Source: Adineta vaga
Lineage: Eukaryota > Rotifera
NCBI GenBank assembly: GCA_021613535.1
Contig: CP075497.1
Span: 11,842,001-11,906,000, forward strand
Length of the DNA stretch: 64,000 nt
Direction of reading: 5' to 3'
A program made the position numbers and the translations under genes. Position 1 is the first letter of the stretch. Every line of letters begins with the position of its first letter. Below are positions 12,269-23,172 of the stretch, piece by piece. A model generated the notes under the pieces. That model was not told the DNA's origin. It did not search any database and saw only the letters and a program-made list of their open reading frames with translations.

Positions 12269-13813
12269 ATGGATAAATATCTAATAAAAACATTCGATTT
12301 GGTTCCAAATGTGAATCATATAACCGCAATAGATAAATTTAAACTTTATCATGATTTCAATCGATTCCTTACGGTTTTAAAAGAATATGCGTCGGAACAT
12401 GAATTGACAAATATTGAACGATTTTATTATGAATTTGAAACCGATCCTCGACGTGAATTTTTCTATCGATTAAGTCAAACATATTTTGGCAATTATTTTC
12501 TTTCGATTCATTTCATTTTATCCAATTCTACTATTATCAAAACACCAACATTTACAAATCTTTATCGTGATAAACATTATCTATCTCAAATAACCGATCA
12601 TATCATCAATCTATACGAAACACTTGATTCGAAATCATCTCGTTTTTTCAATAAAATTCTTCTCGAAAAATTCATTTCCAATCTTGATTTTACTCCTTTA
12701 CCTGATGATCTTACTTCATCAGAATACAAAACATATTTTACATTATTTTCTCAAGAAACATCTCGATTAAAATCTTATTTAATTCAATTAATCAAAGATC
12801 CCAAATGGGCCACACATCCACCTCAAGGTTTATCTCAATTCGAACCCGAATATTTCCAATTCGCTTTTCAATTTCATACTGGTTTAAGATTGAAATCTTC
12901 GGATAACTTCATTCAAATTAAACAATGGGCACAAAAACATTTAGATTATCTTATGAATGAAGTCAATCAAACATGCGATCGTTTATTAACGAATGAATCT
13001 GATAAACAAAAGTCTACTTATGAAAAAATGATTCTTGTCGGTCAAGATTCCAGTCAACATTGGTCATCAAAACAAGAAATGATTGATGCACATCAGCATT
13101 GTATATCAAAATATCGACGAAAATTTATTGATGAATATCAATTCAAAGAATTCGATCCTCCGAATCTAACAATTCTTGACAATCCATTATTAGCTGGAGG
13201 TTATTATTATAAAGGAAATTTTTATCTTAATGTTTGCAATTGGAAAGAAGGAAACTACAAATATGATGTCGAAAATTTAACTTTACACGAAACCATTCCG
13301 GGTCATCATTTACAAATCGATATTTCATATCATTCACCGAATAATAATTATCTCATGGCTATTCAATATGAAATATCAAATGGATTTATTGAAGGATGGG
13401 CATTATTTGCTGAACATTTAGGTGATTCTATGTTAAATAATCCATGGAATTATTTTGGATATTTACAATCCAATATCCTGCGAACATTTCGAATTATTGC
13501 AGAAATTCTTTTACATGTTGAAGGACAAACACCTGAACAAGTTATTCAATTAGCTAAACAGTATCTAACGACAAGTGAAGAAAGTATTACTGCTGAAATA
13601 TATCGATATCGCATTCATCCTGGTCAAGCCTGTTCGTATAAAACTGGTTTAGAAGTATTCAAACGGATTATTCAAGAGAAGTTTCATGTAACTGATACGA
13701 ACGATTTATTACGATCAGATCTCGTCGACTGGTACAAAGAAATTCTTTGGCAGACAGAAAGACCTCTTGATGTTTTGTTACATGAACATGAAATAACGTG
13801 GACATTTGATTAA
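12269..13813 (+). CDS. DUF885 family putative zinc hydrolase, single exon
   Basis: Uninterrupted 514-residue reading frame in a genome where most genes have several short introns. The DUF885 (PF05960) signature is clear: HETIPGHHLQ starting near residue 340, followed about 30 residues later by EGWALFAEHLG. The HExxPGHH-type motif suggests zinc coordination, and the family is thought to be peptidase-like, but no substrate is established. The C-terminus has the usual PGQACSYKTG block. No N-terminal signal peptide is seen, unlike many bacterial members. The family is best known from bacteria and scattered eukaryotes, so horizontal acquisition is possible; the codon use looks like the neighbours. 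Confidence 0.88.
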   Translation: MDKYLIKTFDLVPNVNHITAIDKFKLYHDFNRFLTVLKEYASEHELTNIERFYYEFETDPRREFFYRLSQTYFGNYFLSIHFILSNSTIIKTPTFTNLYRDKHYLSQITDHIINLYETLDSKSSRFFNKILLEKFISNLDFTPLPDDLTSSEYKTYFTLFSQETSRLKSYLIQLIKDPKWATHPPQGLSQFEPEYFQFAFQFHTGLRLKSSDNFIQIKQWAQKHLDYLMNEVNQTCDRLLTNESDKQKSTYEKMILVGQDSSQHWSSKQEMIDAHQHCISKYRRKFIDEYQFKEFDPPNLTILDNPLLAGGYYYKGNFYLNVCNWKEGNYKYDVENLTLHETIPGHHLQIDISYHSPNNNYLMAIQYEISNGFIEGWALFAEHLGDSMLNNPWNYFGYLQSNILRTFRIIAEILLHVEGQTPEQVIQLAKQYLTTSEESITAEIYRYRIHPGQACSYKTGLEVFKRIIQEKFHVTDTNDLLRSDLVDWYKEILWQTERPLDVLLHEHEITWTFD

Positions 13814-13868
13814 AGATTTAGTTTATTTTTCAAAAAATAATACGATTACAGAGAAATAAAAAGTTCGA

Positions 13869-14567
13869 TCATTTTCTTCCCGATCGTGCACGATAGTTTT
13901 GAAACCAAATACGAATCGATGATAATGGTAAGAATAATTGTGACGCAAGTTGTTCTTGTTCATACGGAGTTGGATAACGATTTGTGGAATATGCATTACG
14001 AAGATGCCAGATTTGCCAATCAGTTAATTTTCGTCGTCCCTATAGATCAATATAAATCAATCAATTATGTTTATTCATTTCCATTCGACATACTTTTTTG
14101 TCATTCGTCGATACTGTGGTTGATTGATGATCGATAATTGATGCTGAAGAGTTCAATGAACTGTAGCCGGTATCATCTAAATGGATGAATGAAAATGTTA
14201 AAGATTTGATCGAGAGATGTTCGAAAAAAAGAATCTTAAATTTTACTCACGAAATTGATCGAAATTGTTTTCTTTATTAAGAATGTAACTTACCTTGTTT
14301 TTGAAGGAAAAGAGGAGAAGAAGAAGAAGTATTCAATGAAGAAATTGCTAATGATTCAATCGAATGAAAATTCACCCGTGCTTTGTATGTTTGATGTGGT
14401 GTACTTGTAATGATTTGATTGATTTTTCGAAATGAAGAACTACAAATACAAAACGATGAAATAGTTTTCTTGTTTGAATTTGACAACAAAAAATGAAAGT
14501 CTTACTTTGGACTTAAATTACATATATCAATATCCGATGAATTTGAAACGTCAATAGAATAATTCAT
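13869..14567 (-). CDS. Divergent homeodomain protein
   Basis: Four-exon gene of about 155 residues that is hard to see because the homeodomain is split from its N-terminus by introns. Starting at ATG 14565-14567, the exons join in phase (CCA AA|T; CAA G|AT; AAA AAA|GGA) and end at TGA 13869-13871. The last exon encodes a homeodomain starting GRRKLTDWQIWHL and ending with helix 3 IRIWFQNYRARSGRK, directly before the stop. W48, F49, Q50 and N51 are all present; Tyr occupies position 52. The upstream part is short and Ser/Thr-rich with DDTGYSSLNSS. It is presumably a DNA-binding transcription factor; the class is not assignable by eye. Divergent to the ARF-like GTPase. Confidence 0.85.
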
Positions 14568-15186
14568 TTTTACAATGTATGAATGAAATTGATAAATTCA
14601 TATGAATATATATATATATCATACATAATCATTTAGATATGCTATACGAAGTAATCAATCAATTAACGATGTAAATCAATTATAATCAATTGAATAGCTT
14701 GATGAGGATGATGATGACGTGAGTTATTTATTTCTATTTCAAGTGGATTAGAGAATGCTTTTCAATTTACACATTAGGAAAAGCCATTTTCCCCTGAGAC
14801 ATGAGATTAGATGATTTAAACATTAATCGAATTGAGTTTTCGACTAATTGATGAAATCGTTTCGATTCGTTTTGAAAGTATGAATTCAAGGTGACACGTA
14901 TTTGTTGATAATGACAGCGATAAGTTCCCTGCGTGATGTTGTTTTTCGGTGATCATTATATCGATTTCGTTCTTCAATAGTTTCGTTTCTTTTTCTTTTC
15001 TTCTTGAATGCCAATATAATAATCCGTATGTCAAGTGGAGGCGAGTGACTGACTATTTTATTTCGCGTAATGTAAAAATAACAAGATCAATAAAAATTTC
15101 GGTGTATATATATATACTTGTAAAATGAAGAGAAACCTTAGTAATAGTTTATTAACAGTTGTGATTTTTTCGAAGTCACACGCGAA
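14568..15186. other. Divergent promoter region between homeobox and ARF-like genes
   Basis: 620 bp with TATATA runs near 14606 and 15106 and GAT repeats. No exon or RNA gene was recognised. Short minus-strand frames here are leader shadows. Confidence 0.4.
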
Positions 15187-15991
15187 ATGGGTTCGATGAA
15201 ATCTAAAACAACAAATACAACACGATTGAATAATGATGATGATGATGATGATATTCATTCGTCAAAATTAATTCATTCCCATTCAATTTTATCATCATGT
15301 GGAAGTTTTCGAAAGAACGAGAATTATTTTCGCACGTCGAGAAATAAACGACGAGTTTGTTCGAAAAAGAAAGTTTTGATATTGGGTTTGGATCGAAGTG
15401 GAAAAACCGATTTATTTCATCGATTGTTATCTTATAACAAACCATCATTGAAAATTGAATCATTTCCGCAACCAACCATGGGTAAGTTGAGAATTATTTT
15501 ATGATGATTGTTCTATGATATGATTTATTTCTCAAGGTTATAATGTTGAAACAATTGGAGTTCGTTGTCGTCATTTAAGTCATCGTCGATATCATAAAAT
15601 TACTTTATGGGATTGTGGTGGTCATTCAGCTGTTCGATCTCTATGGTCATATCATTATTCAAATACGTCTCTTCTTCTTTGGTTAATTAATATTCATGAT
15701 CGAAATCGTTTGGATCTAAATCTTCAAATACTTTCACAAGTTCTTACTAATTCTTTACTTTCTCAAGTTCCTGTTCTGATTGTATTATATAATTCATCTT
15801 TTAATCAATATGAAGAGAATGAAAATCTTCTAACAAATCTTGAAGTTGCTTTTCGTTTTCTTGCAACTCTATCGACATCACGTGCAAGTTCATTTAAATG
15901 GCAAGTGATTAATGTGACATTGAATGAAATCGATTCTCAAACAGATCTTAAAAAGATTCAACAATCTTTTCGAGAACTGATGGAATTATAG
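15187..15991 (+). CDS. Divergent ARF-like small GTPase with altered nucleotide motifs
   Basis: Two exons (15187-15481, 15537-15991) joined in phase give about 249 residues, larger than normal ARF/ARL (about 180) because of an N-terminal extension of roughly 55 residues that includes a poly-Asp run. ARF-family marks: P-loop GLDRSGKT, switch I PTMGYNVETI, and switch II WDCGGHSAVRSLW. In ordinary members the P-loop is GLDxAGKT and the base-specificity motif is NKQD; here that place reads LYNSS (about 15784), so Asn is offset and Asp is gone. A Gly at position 2 (MGSMKS) could be myristoylated. This looks like an atypical ARF-like protein that may bind nucleotide weakly or without guanine specificity. 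Its role is unknown. Confidence 0.8.
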
Positions 15992-16276
15992 AAAGAAGCA
16001 AATGTTATATTTTTATTTTATTCGATAAAGAAAAGTCATTGATTATAATACATCTTCTTCTTTTCAGGATTCTATTGCGAAGGTTATATAGACATGCCAG
16101 TCAGAAGGAAATATGTTTCTGTGACAAAGATGATAGACGTCAATGTTACATTTGTTGTCTTTTTATGACAGTGCCCTTTAGATAAACTAATTGATGATAT
16201 GACATACTGATATTCTCTGAATAAGAATATATTTCCTTTAGTTAACCTAGAATCCTTTTACATTTGTTCTTTGACG

Positions 16277-17664
16277 ATGTTAATAATGGATTCTTTGGTT
16301 GTTGTTTTATTCTTATGTATTGGATTTGTTCATTTTAATGATGGACAAATAATGCATAAAATACAAGATAAAATTAAGAAAGTTGCCTCGCAAAATTTAG
16401 GTATGGATGTTGGTCGATATGATCATGAAGAAATGATGTTATTTCCCAATGTTGGTTTTCAACGAAAAGAAGGAGATTGGCGTTTAAATTTACATGGTTG
16501 GCGTTTTCAAACATCGAAGAAGAACAAATTTCTCGGTAAATCTTCTTCAGCTATGGCACAACGTATTGCTCGTTTGGTTGCAAGTTCAGAACAAGTTGTT
16601 TATTATAATGATACATTTCAACGTGATCGATTAAAACCATTTATGGTTCAAGATGAAACAAATGAAAAAATTCATATTATGATTGGATCAAAACATAATT
16701 ATACAACGAAAACAGATAATGAAGGACAATTTCGAACATCATTTATTATTCCTAATGCAGATGTACAACAAATGAAGAAAACTCTGAAAAATGATCAAGT
16801 GATTACATATAAAGCTATTGGAGATAATGCGGATATTTGGGAAGGAAAAATTCATTTATTGGAAAGAAATGGTTTATCTATCATTTCGGATATTGATGAT
16901 ACGATTAAAATTAGTGAAGTTTTAGATAAGATTCGATTAGTAGCCAATACATTTATTCATGGATTTCGTGTTGTTGAAGGTAAAATGAATGATTTTGTTT
17001 CATTATGTATTTATTGAATAATAGGCATGCCGGAAGTCTATCGTGGATGGAAAAATAAACACAATTGTTCATTTCATTATCTCAGTGCAATGCCTGATCA
17101 ATTATATACAATTACGAAAGATTTTGTTGATGAACAAAACTTTCCTGATGGAACTTTTCATATGCGGTAAGAACAATTTCTATGTTATGGTTGTACTATT
17201 TTGAGATTTTGTAGACATTTTCGTTGGGCTTCAACATCAATTTATAATTTTGTTCATTCTGTTGGTAAGTTCCATTTTTTTATTTTCGAAAGAAATTCGT
17301 TTGGAAATGATTTTGTTGTTTAGACACAAAAATGCATAAAATCAATCATTTACGTTATTTTGTTTTCAATACTTTACGTTCGTTGGTATTAGTTGGAGAT
17401 TCGGGTGAACGTGATCCAGAAATTTATGGAAATGTTGCACGAATGTATCCAAAACGAGTTCGTCGCATCTTTATTCGAGCTGTTAAAGATGAAAAAGATG
17501 ATGATGATCGATTTCTCAAAGCATTCAAAGATGTTCCAAGAGAAAAATGGTTGATTTTCCGTGATCCTGTTCGAGATTTACCCAAAGATTTAGATATTAT
17601 CCCCACTGCACCACCACCAAAATTCAAAACACCAGCAAAGAAACCTAAATCAAGCCCGAAATAA
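16277..17664 (+). CDS. Secreted App1/DUF2183-type phosphatase
   Basis: Resembles the catalytic domain of yeast App1 (PF09949), a HAD-like phosphatidate phosphatase. The HAD nucleophile motif is DIDDTIKIS (about 16890), preceded by a beta-rich region with SDIDDT context, and followed downstream by MPEVYRGW, YLSAMPDQLY, and LVGDSGERDPEIYG, all typical of the family. Introns follow VVEG, the MR and the HSV segments, with phases that fit. The N-terminus is a hydrophobic signal-like stretch (SLVVVLFLCIGFVHF), so the product is probably secreted or lumenal. The C-terminus is Lys/Pro-rich. The ATG could be 16277 or 16286. Animals I know lack a close App1 homologue, so transfer from fungi or bacteria is possible. 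Confidence 0.85.
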
Positions 17665-17903
17665 ACTCTTTTTCTTCTTCTTCTTCTTCTTATTGAAAAA
17701 AAATACACCTAATGACTTTTGAAAAAAATATACACGCTATGCTATGAAACTAAATATTTCTATATAATTGTCTGATAAGTGCGCCATCTATTGTCATGAT
17801 TTCATTCGATTTGAATTCTTCACCAATCGATGCAGTAACAAAGTACGATGTGATATCATATTTATCTAATTGAAATTTGGATGATTATTAGTCAGTAACA
17901 GTA

Positions 17904-19628
17904 ATGATTACGAAAAATTTTTCCGGTGCTCTTCAATTAAGTGATCTAGATGATTTTATTGGTCCTTCACAGGTATTTGTTTCGCTTGTTTTCGATATTC
18001 TTAAAGAATTCATATTTAGCAATGTATAATACCGATGCAAACAAAGATTGCGGATAATCCAGATGATGGTTTGATTAAATTACGTACAAAAAAAGCGAAT
18101 GTAAAACAAGAATCTTCTTTTCTATCGGTTTTTATGTTGATTTTTTTATAGAAAACTGAAGAAGAATCAACACCGAAAGTCGCAAAAATAACATTGAATG
18201 ATTGTTTAGCATGTAGTGGATGTATTACATCTGCTGAAAGTATTCTTATTGATCAACAAGATTATCGCGAAGCACAACGTGTTCTTAAACTTAATCAATC
18301 ACTTGATCAACATGTAAAAAAATAAACTTCATTTTAACTTGGATCAATCTTTTGATTTATTTAGGATCCGGATAGAAAACAAAGTGTAGTATCAATTTCA
18401 CCACAAAGTCTTTCATCATTGGCTGTGAAATATAAACTAGATGGATTAACTTGTGCACGACGGATTACATCATTTTTAAAAATAAAGTATTGTTATTCAA
18501 TTCGTTTTGTATTGTTTATAAATGTTGGTTTTATAGATTAGGAATTGATTATGTTTATGATATTGCATATGCACGAAATTTTGCGTTAATTGAAATTAAG
18601 AATGAATTTCTTAATAGATTTCGAAATAATCGTCAAAATCTTCCTTTTCTTACTTCGGAATGTCCAGGTTGGATTTGTTATGCTGAAAAAACTCAAGGAG
18701 AATATATTATTCCATATATCAGTCGAGTAAAATCTCCACAACAAATTCTTGGTTCATTAGTAAAGAAAGATCCAAATCAAAATATTTATCATATATCAAT
18801 TCAACCGTGTTATGATAAAAAGCTTGAAGCATCAAGACAAGATTTTTACAATGAACAGAAACAACAATATGATATTGACTGTGTCATCTCGACAGGTAAG
18901 ATTTCAGTAGAGTTTAAGATCATATGATTGTTTTTTTTTCAGGAGAATTTGAAAAATGGTTGACGGAAGAACAGTTTGATTGTCAATGTACATCGGAACT
19001 TAATTATGATAAACCGTTAGTTGAATAACTGTTTGTTTGTTTGTTTGTTTTATTCTTTCGCATTTGTTATGAATAGATACTCAATGAACGATGAAAATGC
19101 TCAGATGATTCTTACACATCGTGGTAGTGGATCAGGTGGTTATCTTGATTATGTTTTTCGTTCAGCTGCAAAAGACTTATTTAATATTGATCTTGACGAT
19201 AAACCATTAGAATTTAAAATAGCACGGTGTGTATTCTTTCAGTGTTATATGAAATTAATCATATATCTTTTTCTAGAAATCAAGATTTTCGTGAAACAAC
19301 ATTAACAATCGATGGACAGGTTCAGCTTCGTTTTGCTTATGCATATGGTTTTCGAAATATCCAAAATATTGTTCAAAAACTCAAACGAAACAAATGCGAA
19401 TATGATTTTGTTGAAATTATGGCATGTCCATCGGGTTGTGTCAATGGTGGTGGACAGATTCGTAGTGCAGATGTGACTCTTGATGATGTTCGACATACAT
19501 ACGAATCATTACCTCATCTAAATCAACCATTAGATTTGCGAATTGATGAAGAAAATTCCATTTCGTTACATACTAGTTATCGAGCGATTGAAAAATCTTT
19601 GTCGAATGCTTTTAATTTGAAATGGTAA
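17904..19628 (+). CDS. CIAO3: CIAO3 (NARFL/IOP1, Nar1), cytosolic Fe-S assembly factor
   Basis: Hydrogenase-like protein of the cytosolic iron-sulfur assembly pathway that links early scaffold steps to the CIA targeting complex. The N-terminal [18 protein letters not shown] is almost identical to the vertebrate protein, followed by a Cys ligand (QCIIPM). The N-terminal Fe4S4 site is [15 protein letters not shown]. Further on are [26 protein letters not shown], the [14 protein letters not shown] segment, AYGFRNIQN and the C-terminal [13 protein letters not shown] ligands, ending in LKW (the expected terminal Trp). At least seven short introns. The next gene, NCBP3, starts 25 bp after its stop. 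Confidence 0.96.
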
Positions 19629-19653
19629 TTTTGTTTATTGATTTCAGATAAAT
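19629..19653 (+). promoter_or_regulatory. Probable spliced-leader acceptor between CIAO3 and NCBP3
   Basis: The 25 bp between the CIAO3 stop and the NCBP3 ATG read as T-rich tract, then ATTTCAG at 19641-19647, then a 6-nt leader before ATG. There is no room for a poly-A site plus promoter. A 3' splice site without a 5' donor in the gap is the signature of SL trans-splicing, which is established in bdelloid rotifers. Confidence 0.6.
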
Positions 19654-21202
19654 ATGTCGACGGATATTTTTACGACGAATCAATCAGAAATCTATGATGA
19701 TGACGATGAAGAAATACAATTGATGGATACAGACGAAACAAATCTGAATTTAGAAGAACAACAATTATTAGAACCAACGACAGATGTGGTGGAGAAACCA
19801 AAAGAAGAAGAAGAAGAAAAAAGAGAAATACCATCGTTACTCGTCATTGAAGTTTGTTAAATTATATAATCATAGAATTTACTTATTGATTTCTTTTAGA
19901 AATTGAAAGTTTATATTCGAGATGGACCGGATAGTCATCATGTTGACACAATTCTGGCAGTATATATTTCAAACTTTCTTCTTTCTAGAGCACTAATATT
20001 GTTTATTTCATTTAGAATGATAAATATTATGAATTACCAACAAAAGATGAATTAGCATTGATTGAATTAACAGAAGAAAAAGCAAATGAGATTTGGCAAA
20101 GGTAGAAAATCAATCTCATTTTCTCTTTTCATTGAATATTTTTATCTTCTAGTTTAAATTTAACTGCCGATGATTTTCGAACATCATTAATACCTGGTGG
20201 AAATTCTCGTCCTGAATCTCTGTACGTTCGTGGTGTAACAAATATGAGTACACAAGAAATTTTCAATTGTTTTGAGGAATTTAAACCGATTGGTATCGAA
20301 TGGATTAGTGATCATTCTTGTAATGTTTTCTGGCATGATTCCTTGACTCCCTTACAACTTCTTTCAATAAAATCTGTACCAGGTCCGTGCATTTCACATC
20401 GACGTCCAGTTAATTATGATCATGCCATGCGATTATCTAAACGAAAAGCATCGGAAATGACAGATAGCGAAACAAATTCAATTGATATTGCACTCCCACC
20501 TGGTCATTGGCGAGAAGGAAACTTTCCATTACTTAACAAACCAGAATCAACAATTAAATTCTATCTTCGATATACAACATTAGATGATCGAAAAGCACGT
20601 GGAGCTGAAAATCATTCTGAATATTATCGACAATATGGAAATCCTAATTATGAGTAAGAAAGAAATTTCTCTAAATTTTGTTATAAAGAATCTCTTTTAT
20701 TTAGTAATATGACTGGACTTATATCTCGAACAAGAAAACGTGCATTAAATGCAATGAAAACGAATCGTTTTCGAAATTTTACTGTTGTTAAATCAAGTGA
20801 TCCAACATCTGTGTCGAGTAGTATCGTTGAAGAAGTACCAATCGCGACTGAAGATAATACAACAGACGCAAAAGTGAAATTTACTGTGGTGCTTCCACCG
20901 AAAAAAGGTTCGCCGAGTAAAGAAGAAGAAGAAGAAGAAGATCATCGATCAAAACGACAACGACGACGATCATGGAATGATGATCATGATAATCAAAGAC
21001 GAAGAGATAAAACACATTTTACGGTAACAATGGATGCGCCTTCTAAACATGGAAGAAGTCGATCAAATAGAACGTAAGAAATGATTTGAATAAAAATCGA
21101 TCGAAAATTTTTGTGTTTTATTTTAGTTATGATGATGAAGATTCAACACCAGTTATTGATGCGAGAGAAATCTTGGAAAGAAAACGACGTCAGCGCAAAT
21201 AA
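19654..21202 (+). CDS. NCBP3: NCBP3 (C17orf85/ELG), nuclear cap-binding subunit 3
   Basis: Partner of the nuclear cap-binding complex in mRNA export and RNA fate decisions in vertebrates. The RNP-like domain is recognisable: SLYVRGVTNMSTQEIF then GIEWISDHSCNVFWHD (human: TIYICGVDEMSTQDVF, HIEWLDDTSCNVVW). The second conserved block, FYLRYTTLDDRKARGAENH then YYRQYGNPNY, is followed by a short exon from NMTGL onward, matching the human KYGNPNYGGMKGIL order. The N-terminus is acidic (DDDDEE), and the C-terminus is Arg/Glu-rich and ends ERKRRQRK. Shorter than the human protein, mainly in the disordered tail. Probably the downstream gene of a two-gene operon with CIAO3. Confidence 0.93.
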
Positions 21203-21857
21203 TTTCTCAATTAGTTTATTTGTTTGTTTTCTTGTATTATAATCAAAAAGATCGAAGTGTATTCAATGTTGATTACATTCAAATTTTTTGTTCTTTTTTT
21301 TGTCGTTTTCATGTGATTTGAACTTTAATCGACATGTGCACAAAAATATATTGAAAAATATCTGTAAATGAAAAACATTGACAGAAGAGTGTGTATGAAT
21401 GTTACTGAATAGACAATACCGTCGCCCATACTCTCAGAGTGGGCAAAAAACGTATGCAAGATTGGGAATGTTCGGTTTCAACTGTGAACCAGGCTGACTC
21501 TAGTGATATCTTTCATTCTCGTTATCATTGATCCGGGATTGGTGGGAAATAGTCCGATTTCTAGATTGGCCTCTCTTCTTATATCTCTACACAAAGAACA
21601 GGAACTAAAGAAAAGGAATCAAATCGATTTGATAGTATATTATTACCTTACTTCAGAAAAACCATGTTGTTTGCTACTTTCTGTTATTTTTATTTAGATA
21701 TTGTTCTATCGAGTCATTTCTTCATTTCGCATTTGAAATTTAATTTGGTTGTAGAAAACAAAATATGATATCGTAAGAACCGAATATTAAAATTGAAATC
21801 GTGATCAGTTTTATTAAATGCTCAATTTTCTTTCAGAACTTTTATCTTAATCAATAG

Positions 21858-22366
21858 CAAATGAACAAACAGATCTTGATACATTTTCAATGTCGATTAG
21901 TTCAATGAATGAACAACAATTGAAAGAGGAACTTACAAAAGTATATAAATTAGTTCAATAAAAATTATCAAAAATTTTGTGAATCTTTTTAGTTCTCCAT
22001 CCAACTTTCAAAACAACCGCAGTGATGGGCAACTCCGCGGGTAACCAACTCCAACTCCACTCTAACTCGGAGTTGCCCATCATTGTGTTCAAACGCCAAA
22101 TCCCGATATGGTTTGTCAAATCACAATCATTGGAGTACTGATAGTTATTTTATTTCATTCTAATAATGTTTTGAATTTTCTCTTTCTAGACTCGATTAAA
22201 TCAATTAGATAAATATGAAGACAATTCAACATCAATGGTGAGTAGTATTGAATTTATGTCATCTTTAAAGCTTAAGAAGTCCCATAATCAATTGTAACTT
22301 GTATATTTTATTTGTAGAATAATCAAGTGTCAAATGGTCATTTATGTGCTGGTAACTGGTGGAGAG
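21858..22366 (+). pseudogene. Three possible short exons of an unassigned gene or relic
   Basis: Three acceptor/donor-bounded open segments: 21858-21940 (encodes TDLDTFSMSISSMNEQQLKE, helical and polar), 22190-22237 (TRLNQLDKYEDNSTS) and 22318-22366 (NNQVSNGHLCAGNWWR). The first two join in phase, and a donor GTAAGT follows the third. I could find neither a convincing start exon nor an in-phase terminal exon; the next acceptor (22523) gives an early stop in that phase. It could be a decayed gene, or a real small gene whose ends I missed. A MITE sits in the first intron. Confidence 0.3.
22020..22085. mobile_element. 66-bp hAT-like miniature inverted-repeat element
   Basis: Terminal inverted repeats CAGTGATGGGCAACTCCG and its inverse at the right end (18 bp with one mismatch at position 3) flank about 30 bp of CCAACT-rich loop. 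CAGTGATGGGCAA-type ends are typical of hAT transposons. The 8-bp flanks do not match, so the target duplication is missing or decayed. It is too small to encode anything. Confidence 0.6.
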
Positions 22367-23172
22367 GTAAGTGTTAAATAAATTAGTTTTGTCGTTAAGC
22401 ATTAGAAAATAGATGAGATTTTTGTTAATTGGCGTGTTTTGTTTCTTTCTGTCATCAACTAAATGAAGATGCGTCTAAACATTTCTTCGAATGTGTTTTT
22501 AGTTGTTGTCTTTTCATTTCAGGAAAGATTTTTTCATGCTGATGAAAATTTAGAGACAAGATCGGAAAGAATCAATGGAACAAATAGAGCACACATTTTC
22601 CCAATCTTTATTGTTGAAATTCTGTCATCAAAATCGTATACTCGTATTTGATGTCATTCTGGTGAAAAAACATGATAGATTCAAAAAATTTAACTAGTGG
22701 AATGATAGAAGCTGAAATAAAATAAATCACATAATGATAATGTTTTTCTTTGAAATAGGTTTCTCCATTTTCAAAGATTATCAATTGGCTGAATAGATCT
22801 GTCCATGGCAAAGCAGAATAAACTGTTATAAGAAAATTGTATGTCTAGATAAAATAAAATCTAAAACATTCATTCCCTCACAAGATATAGTTTTCTTTTT
22901 AAAAATCTTTATTTTAGAAAAAGAAATACCTAAAATCTATAAATGCGTTACAAGATTTATTAAAATATGCACGATATTCATCACCATAAAGCTCACGCAC
23001 ATCAAAAAATGAAATCATTGAACAGAACTCGTATAAAAAATAGAATTTCATATCGTATGAGAAAGAGAATAAAATGTATACGAGAAATTTTTATTCACTT
23101 ATCTAACTAATCTATAAACACTAAAGCACACAAATTAAAGACGAATTTTTTTTCTTTGTTTATTTCTTTCTT

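Larger units (their letters stand above)
21203..23172. other. Gene-poor interval with a few isolated exons and a MITE
   Basis: About 2 kb between convergent NCBP3 and the NPH3-like gene. Apart from the possible exons at 21858-22366 and the 66-bp element at 22020-22085 no gene is recognised. The frames at 21503, 22463 and 22608 have no family resemblance. Confidence 0.4.

Noticed and set aside
13886-14137. 83-codon frame on the plus strand
   Set aside because: It is antisense to the homeodomain exon, which has clear family motifs on the minus strand.
14816-15475. Minus-strand frames including poly-Ile and poly-His runs
   Set aside because: They are complements of GAT repeats and of the ARF-like gene exon.
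21858-22366. TPD52-like identity for the small exons
   Set aside because: EQQLKEELTK recalls TPD52 EEQEELRRELAK, but the next exon does not continue the match, so no family is claimed.
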